From Pseudomonadota bacterium (GTDB lineage Bacteria > Pseudomonadota > Gammaproteobacteria > JAFEDO01): 40,465 nt of DNA. Of this stretch, positions 35,628 through 40,465 are shown in pieces (the stretch's first letter is position 1; every line of letters starts with the position of its first letter). Below the pieces are notes generated by a model. That model did no database searches and was not told where the DNA came from. It saw only the letters and a list, made by a program, of their open reading frames with translations. The stretch spans positions 1-40,465 of the forward strand of contig JAFEDO010000035.1 of assembly GCA_018241565.1 (NCBI GenBank), read 5' to 3'. Position numbers and translations under genes: made by a program.

Positions 35628-37910
35628 ATGCTAAAAACGCTACGTCGTATCGTACAAGAAGTAAATGCTGCCCCCGATTTGAAGCAGGCATTGCAAATTA
35701 TGGTACGACGCGTTCGAAGAACGTTATTAACGGATGCTTGCAGTATTTATCTCATTGATAGTCGCCGTGCTGAATTTATTTTAGTCGCTACGGAAGGCTT
35801 AAATAAAAAGCTTATTGGCAAAGTACGATTGAATATTAGTAAAGGACTGCTCGGGTTAGTAGGGCGTCGTGAAGAACCCATCAATTTAAGTAATGCCCGT
35901 TTACATCCTGCGTTTTATTTTTATCCCGGTGCGGGTGAAGATGAATACTCAGCTTTTTTAGGCGTTCCTATTATTCATCGTCGACGCTTATTAGGTATTC
36001 TGACTATACAGCAACGAGAAGAACGGCGTTTCGATCAGGCAGAAGAAGCATTTCTAGTAACTATCGCTACGCAATTAGCACCAGTCATTTCAGAAGCTGA
36101 ATCACAAGGTGCATTAACAGACTTAACGGGTTTTTCTCAACCTGAATTAAGTGAATTAGAAGATGCAAATATCAGCGGCATTCCGAGCGTATCTGGTATT
36201 GGTATTGGAATCGCTGTGGTTGTTTATCCTCCTGCTGATTTAAATGCAGTGCCTGATCGTTATGCTGAAGATATTGAACAAGAAATTCTGTCGTTTGAAC
36301 ATGCTTTGTTAGCAACACGCAATGAAATCACACATTTAAGTTTACGATTAAAAGACAGTTTGCCAAAAGAAGAAGCCAGTATATTCGATGTTTATTTGCG
36401 TATGTTGGATAGTCAAAGTTTAGGTGCAGAAGTTATTAGTAAAATTCGTGAAGGTTTATGGGCACAAAGTGCATTACGTCAAGTGATTAAAAAACATGTA
36501 CAGCATTTCGAATCATTAGAAGATGAGTATCTCAGAGAACGTGCTATCGATTTTAAAGATTTGGGAAGACGTGTATTAGTTTATTTGCAAGCTGAACAAA
36601 CAGATGCTGTTGAGTATGCGGAAAAAACTATTTTAGTGGGAGAAGAAATTACTGCAGCGGATTTAGCGAAAGTGCCAGAAGGGTGCTTAGTGGGAATGGT
36701 ATCTGCGGGAGGATCAAGTAGTTCTCATGTTGCTATTTTAGCAAAAGCATTAGGTGTGCCCACCGTTATGGGTGCTACAGGCATGTCTATTGGTCAGTTA
36801 GCGGGTAAATCTGTTATTGTTGACGGATATTATGGACAAGTTTATGTTTCTCCAACGCAGCAACTCCTAACAGAGTTCGCACAAATTGTTGCAGAAGAAC
36901 AGCAACTCAACACAAAATTGATTGAATTACGAAACAAACCAGCAGAAACAATTGACGGACATCGAGTTTCACTGTTAGTCAATATGGGACTTGCTGTCGA
37001 TGCGAGTTTGTCTTTGAGTGTGGGTGCAGAAGGGGTCGGTTTATACCGTACAGAAGTACCCTTTATGGTGCGCGATTGTTTTCCTACAGAAGACGAGCAA
37101 TATGTTGTTTATCGACAATTATTACAAGCTTTTGCTCCAAGACCTGTCATTATGCGTACGTTAGATATTGGTGGCGATAAAAGTCTACCTTATTTCCCTG
37201 TCGAAGAAGCAAATCCTTTTTTAGGGTGGCGAGGCATTCGAGTGACATTGGATCACCCAGAAGTATTTCTCGTACAAATTCGAGCAATGCTTCGAGCTAA
37301 CCAAGAATTAAATAATTTAAAAATTATGTTACCGATGGTGAGTGGTGTTGGAGAATTAGATGAAGCATTACTTTTAATCCGACAAGCATATCAGGAATTA
37401 ACTGAAGAAAATGAATCCATTTCTTATCCGCAAATTGGTGTCATGATTGAAGTACCTTCTGCCGTATATCAAGCAAAAGATTTTGCGAAACGAGTGGATT
37501 TTTTATCGATAGGTAGCAATGACTTAACACAATATTTATTGGCTGTTGATCGTAATAATACTCGTGTGGCTGGTCTCTATGATCCATTACATCCTGCTTT
37601 GCTTCAAGCGCTTAATCAAGTGGTTGTCGCAGGACATAGTGAAAATAAACCGATAGGTATTTGTGGAGAAATGGCGAGCGATCCCATCACCGTTATTTTA
37701 TTATTAGCCATGGGGTTTGATTCTCTTAGTATGAATTCAAAAAGCTTACCTAAAGTAAAATGGGTTATTCGAAATTTCACGTTAGAACATGCAAAAAGAT
37801 TATTAGCTGAAGTACTACAAATGGATGACCCTAACTTGATTCGATTCCATTTGGAAAAATTCCTAACGGAAGCTGGATTAGGTAATATTATTCGGGCCGT
37901 GAAGCGATAA
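35628..37910 (+). CDS. ptsP: nitrogen-type PTS enzyme I, PtsP
   Basis: This 760-residue phosphotransferase takes phosphate from phosphoenolpyruvate and passes it to NPr (PtsO) in the regulatory nitrogen PTS. The N-terminal GAF domain (about 1-160) contains LNISKGLLGLVGRREEPINL. It is followed by the enzyme I N-terminal domain, then the phosphohistidine domain with catalytic His367 in AGGSSSSHVAILAKALG. The PEP-binding TIM barrel (about 430-730) holds GAEGVGLYRTEVPFM, TLDIGGDKSLPYFP, FLSIGSNDLTQY and ICGEMASDP. In Legionella and other pathogens PtsP affects virulence and metabolism. It follows rppH by 12 bases; no ptsN or ptsO is in view. Confidence 0.96.
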   Translation: MLKTLRRIVQEVNAAPDLKQALQIMVRRVRRTLLTDACSIYLIDSRRAEFILVATEGLNKKLIGKVRLNISKGLLGLVGRREEPINLSNARLHPAFYFYPGAGEDEYSAFLGVPIIHRRRLLGILTIQQREERRFDQAEEAFLVTIATQLAPVISEAESQGALTDLTGFSQPELSELEDANISGIPSVSGIGIGIAVVVYPPADLNAVPDRYAEDIEQEILSFEHALLATRNEITHLSLRLKDSLPKEEASIFDVYLRMLDSQSLGAEVISKIREGLWAQSALRQVIKKHVQHFESLEDEYLRERAIDFKDLGRRVLVYLQAEQTDAVEYAEKTILVGEEITAADLAKVPEGCLVGMVSAGGSSSSHVAILAKALGVPTVMGATGMSIGQLAGKSVIVDGYYGQVYVSPTQQLLTEFAQIVAEEQQLNTKLIELRNKPAETIDGHRVSLLVNMGLAVDASLSLSVGAEGVGLYRTEVPFMVRDCFPTEDEQYVVYRQLLQAFAPRPVIMRTLDIGGDKSLPYFPVEEANPFLGWRGIRVTLDHPEVFLVQIRAMLRANQELNNLKIMLPMVSGVGELDEALLLIRQAYQELTEENESISYPQIGVMIEVPSAVYQAKDFAKRVDFLSIGSNDLTQYLLAVDRNNTRVAGLYDPLHPALLQALNQVVVAGHSENKPIGICGEMASDPITVILLLAMGFDSLSMNSKSLPKVKWVIRNFTLEHAKRLLAEVLQMDDPNLIRFHLEKFLTEAGLGNIIRAVKR

Positions 37911-37915
37911 ATCAG

Positions 37916-37945
37916 TTGATTCTATCCTCAATTATGATTTATACA
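37916..37945 (+). promoter_or_regulatory. putative sigma-70 promoter of the antitoxin-like gene
   Basis: TTGATT (37916-37921) and TATACA (37940-37945) with an 18-base spacer, about 40 bases before the chosen ATG at 37986. This suggests the HigA-like gene is transcribed on its own rather than as part of a toxin operon. Confidence 0.45.
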
Positions 37946-37985
37946 TATTCGTGAAAAATCTATGATTAAGTAAATAGGAATGAGT

Positions 37986-38414
37986 ATGTCAAATGAAGTT
38001 AAGCATAATGATGTATCGTTTGCTGAAATAGCCAGATCTTATTTGCATATTGCGAATGACTCTGATTATAAAAAAGCAACTACATTAATTGAAGCATTGA
38101 TGCAAGAGACTGATGATAGTGAAGATAATCCAGCTAATGGTCTTATTGAAATCTTGAGTCATGCAATAAAAGCGTATGAACAATCTGATACTGAGCTTAT
38201 GAAATTTCATAAAGAAGCCAATTTAGACGCCCCTGATGTGGCCATGTTGCGATTGTTAATGGATCAACACAATTTAGGTGTTAATGATTTTCCTGAAATT
38301 GGTGATAAATCACTGATTTCTAAAATATTGTCAGGTAAAAGAAATCTCACGAAACAGCATATTCAAAAACTTTCAGAACGCTTTAGCATCAATCCAAAGT
38401 TATTTTTTAATTAG
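37986..38414 (+). CDS. higA: HigA-type antitoxin / XRE-family DNA-binding protein (orphan)
   Basis: This 142-residue protein resembles E. coli HigA (YgjM) along its whole length. It has an N-terminal helical dimerisation region, then LRLLMDQHNLGVNDFPEIGDKSLISKILSGKRNLTKQHIQKLSERFSINPKLF, where the last part is an XRE helix-turn-helix with the typical LSGKRxLT recognition segment. The start is the ATG at 37986, since AGGA lies 6 bases before it but only one base before the alternative ATG at 37980. In canonical operons the HigB toxin gene precedes higA; here the preceding gene is ptsP and no small toxin frame is visible on either side. It overlaps the end of the convergent response-regulator gene by 8 bases. 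Confidence 0.82.
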   Translation: MSNEVKHNDVSFAEIARSYLHIANDSDYKKATTLIEALMQETDDSEDNPANGLIEILSHAIKAYEQSDTELMKFHKEANLDAPDVAMLRLLMDQHNLGVNDFPEIGDKSLISKILSGKRNLTKQHIQKLSERFSINPKLFFN

Positions 38415-39423
38415 ATTCTAAGTAATCCGCAAAAGAAAGAATTTTGTCTTTTTCGATACTATGATGTTTTATATCACTGACGAATGCATAATAATACTTT
38501 TGTTTTCCTTCGAATATTTGAACTGGATATAAATAGTCATTCCAATTTACAGCAGTATTTTTTTGAAATTCGTTTTCATCATATATATACAATAATTTTT
38601 CATGTCTTTCTAACGCATGGATGACACCTTGAGGTGCATTATATTTTTTAGCCAAATTGATAGATTGTTCCATGCCTAAATCATTTCGAATGAAAAACCA
38701 GGATAGGTTTGCATGCTTGTCTAGCATGACTTTGGAACCTTGTTTATCTAATAAATACTGCTCAACAATTTTTTGATCACGGACGTGACCCCAAAAGAAA
38801 CTAATAAATTTCTCATCAGTTAAACACCCAGTTCTATTTTCAGGATCATTGTGTAATCGATAAATAATTCCTAAAGAAGCATCTTCAAAATAGATACGTT
38901 CACCTGACAAAATTTTAGAAATTAACTTTTCGACAGGGCCATTTTTTCTAAAGAATGCATTGAGGTGTTCATGAACATCTACTGCAGTGTCTAAAACCCC
39001 TGTTAACATAATTAATTGAATTCTTGGATTGATTTGATCGTCAGTCGTTTTCACTTGCATAAACAACTCTAAGCCTGTTAATTCCGGCATCGCATAATCA
39101 GAGACAATATTGGTAGCTTCATCAAAGCGCTTTGAGTTATACATTTGTTTATGAATACTAAATACATCCACTACGACTTCTTGTGAGCCACCCCATACTT
39201 TAAGGGGTAATTTAGTAAAACATTTTAGCCAGAAGGCATTTTGTTTGTACTCATGATTGAAAAAATTCAAAGCTTTTTGTGGATCCGATTCAATTTTAAT
39301 AGCTAAATTTTCTTCTTCTAACTCTGCTTTAAATAATTCTAAAAACGCCACGTTATCATCAATAAGATAAGTCGTCGTCGGAAAATAGAAAACTGGCATA
39401 ATTTTAGGTCTTTCAATATTCAT
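38407..39423 (-). CDS. response regulator with interrupted receiver domain
   Basis: This 338-residue protein has a receiver domain with all catalytic landmarks: the acidic pair in TYLIDDN (Asp22-Asp23), the phospho-acceptor in IVSDYAMPELTGLEL (Asp109), the Thr in LIMLTG and the Lys in FFRKNGP. The acceptor lies at 109 instead of the usual 50-60, because about 50 residues (around 56-104, including FWLKCFTKLPLKVWGG) are inserted between alpha-2 and beta-3. The C-terminal half (about 165-338) is not a known DNA-binding domain. The start at 39423 has AAGGAG 5 bases upstream; the frame extends to 39441 without a site. It follows the histidine kinase gene by 20 bases, so it is the likely cognate partner. 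Confidence 0.85.
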   Translation of the reverse strand: MNIERPKIMPVFYFPTTTYLIDDNVAFLELFKAELEEENLAIKIESDPQKALNFFNHEYKQNAFWLKCFTKLPLKVWGGSQEVVVDVFSIHKQMYNSKRFDEATNIVSDYAMPELTGLELFMQVKTTDDQINPRIQLIMLTGVLDTAVDVHEHLNAFFRKNGPVEKLISKILSGERIYFEDASLGIIYRLHNDPENRTGCLTDEKFISFFWGHVRDQKIVEQYLLDKQGSKVMLDKHANLSWFFIRNDLGMEQSINLAKKYNAPQGVIHALERHEKLLYIYDENEFQKNTAVNWNDYLYPVQIFEGKQKYYYAFVSDIKHHSIEKDKILSFADYLESN

Positions 39424-39443
39424 ACAAACTCCTTTTGGCAAAA

Positions 39444-40465
39444 TTAAGCAGTTACTTTCGGAAATTTCAGAATAAACTCTGTATATTCTCCTTCAATGGA
39501 TTGACAATCTATGCTTCCGCCGAAAGACTGCATCACCATATTACAGTAGGTTAGTCCAACTCCTGTTCCATGCAAGGTTTTCGAAAAAAATTGTTCAAAA
39601 ATATGAGGTAAAACCTCCGCTGAAATCCCTTCTCCTGTATCCTTAAAGTGAAGTTCATTCACTTTTTCTTTTTCCACTGTCCATAAGGTGATTTCCCCTT
39701 TTCGAGCTTTAGCTACGTAGTAAAGGGCATTCTTGAGTAAATTAAACAATACATGGATCAAGAGCTGCTGGCTTCCAGCGTAAATGAAATTATAAGCTAG
39801 ATTTGTGGAAATTTTTTGCTTTTGTGTGTCATTAAGTGGGTATCGCATTAAAGCTTCATCCACAGCGTCTGCAATAAAGCAATTTTTAAGGGGTTCACCA
39901 GTAAATTTCTCAGAACGGATATTAGCAAGTAGCATTTCAATAAAGAGAAAGGAATAATCTATCTCTTTAGTAATGTTACTCAAAGACTTATCTAAATTCC
40001 TCATCGCTTTCTCGGAGATTTTTTCCTTTAATATCCCCGCGGAAAGCCCTTCTTGATAGGCTTCAGTAAGCTTAGCAACTTGCTTGGTAATGAAATTAAA
40101 ACCTGCTTTGACTCCTCGTAAGGGTGTAAATAGCTCATGTGCAACTGTACCACTCAATTGCTTAAACAAATGAACTTGATTTTGCATGATTTCATTTTGT
40201 TTTTTAGCTTCAATCGTTTCTTCAATGGCTTTCTTTTCACGCTGTTCAGCCAGTTTTCGGTCACTGATGTCAGTATAAATTCCTAATATCCCTATAATAT
40301 TACCGCTTTTGTCTTTCATAGGGATTTTACTGGCAAGAACCATTTTAGTTGTTCCATCAGCTTGGTATTGCGGTTCTTCAAAATTGAGTTTTGAATGACC
40401 TTCCAGAACTTCGCGGTCACCTTGACGCCATAAATGGGCTTCTGGTATTCGCCCCGCTACCTCAT
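39444..40465 (-). CDS. PAS-domain sensor histidine kinase (5' end outside window)
   Basis: The frame stays open to the window edge (residues EVAGRIPEAHLWRQGD and on precede the internal ATG at 40343), so the gene is truncated there. The visible part begins inside a PAS/PAC domain (KIPMKDKSGNIIGILGIYTDISDRK), then a coiled linker, then a HisKA-like helix with the phospho-acceptor His in GTVAHELFTPLRGVKAGF. A HATPase domain follows: N box LFNLLKNALYYV, G1 DTGEGIS, F box IFEQFF, G2 GTGVGLTYCNMV. The protein ends FILKFPKVTA. No membrane segment is seen in this part, so the kinase could be cytoplasmic. It is paired with the response regulator downstream; the signal is unknown. Confidence 0.92.
   Translation of the reverse strand, partial: EVAGRIPEAHLWRQGDREVLEGHSKLNFEEPQYQADGTTKMVLASKIPMKDKSGNIIGILGIYTDISDRKLAEQREKKAIEETIEAKKQNEIMQNQVHLFKQLSGTVAHELFTPLRGVKAGFNFITKQVAKLTEAYQEGLSAGILKEKISEKAMRNLDKSLSNITKEIDYSFLFIEMLLANIRSEKFTGEPLKNCFIADAVDEALMRYPLNDTQKQKISTNLAYNFIYAGSQQLLIHVLFNLLKNALYYVAKARKGEITLWTVEKEKVNELHFKDTGEGISAEVLPHIFEQFFSKTLHGTGVGLTYCNMVMQSFGGSIDCQSIEGEYTEFILKFPKVTA

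Overview
The window looks like the chromosome of an AT-rich, host-associated gammaproteobacterium, most likely of the order Legionellales (Legionella, Coxiella or Candidatus Berkiella type). This rests on housekeeping proteins of gammaproteobacterial type (RimP, NusA, IF2, PtsP, RppH), a glycine decarboxylase split into two subunits, a cluster of LuxR-type regulators with unusual sensor domains, and two small proteins carrying eukaryotic lipidation motifs. The genus is an inference; no database was consulted.

Bases 1-15600 are an accessory region. Five LuxR-family regulator genes lie here: 1-291 (cut by the window edge), 312-1082, 1810-2508 (minus), 11908-12657 and 12819-13592. Between them sit a minus-strand gene for a degenerate Rab-like small GTPase with an N-myristoylation-type start (1180-1764), a helical protein (2892-3635) and a 2659-residue protein with filamentous-haemagglutinin-like beta-solenoid segments (3807-11786). 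A 17-bp dyad, TCCGTA-N5-TACGGA, occurs three times with identical spacing: twice in the divergent region 2509-2891 and once before the 11908 regulator. It is a candidate shared operator. The regulators at 312 and 12819 arose by a duplication that also carried a fragment of the Rab-like gene, now a remnant at about 13584-13706. A DUF4143-type AAA+ ATPase (13713-15041, minus) and a 95-residue protein ending in a CaaX-like box (15308-15595) close the region.

Bases 15600-21715 hold the translation and transcription operon: initiator tRNA-fMet, terminator, an inverted repeat-element pair, then rimP-nusA-infB-rbfA-truB. The order matches the Escherichia coli metY operon, except that rpsO does not follow truB. 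Convergent to truB, with a 5-bp gap, is a 1367-residue protein of unknown function (21721-25824, minus).

Bases 26144-35006 carry the glycine cleavage operon gcvT-gcvH-gcvPA-gcvPB, then dgkA, a Gfo/Idh/MocA-type oxidoreductase, and on the minus strand dapB and a DUF255 thioredoxin-domain protein. A GC-rich palindromic repeat occurs three times here, twice as an inverted REPIN-like pair that supplies the stop codon of the DUF255 gene.

Bases 35136-40465 carry rppH-ptsP (nucleotide end processing and nitrogen-type PTS enzyme I), an orphan HigA-type antitoxin, and a minus-strand two-component pair. The PAS histidine kinase of that pair runs off the window end, and its response regulator has a large insertion in the receiver domain.

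Taken together, the right two thirds is mostly conserved core genome. The left third, plus the 1367-residue gene, is lineage-specific and is where a new host-interaction system would be sought: a LuxR-controlled set of putative secreted or surface proteins, two of them with signals that only a eukaryotic host could process.
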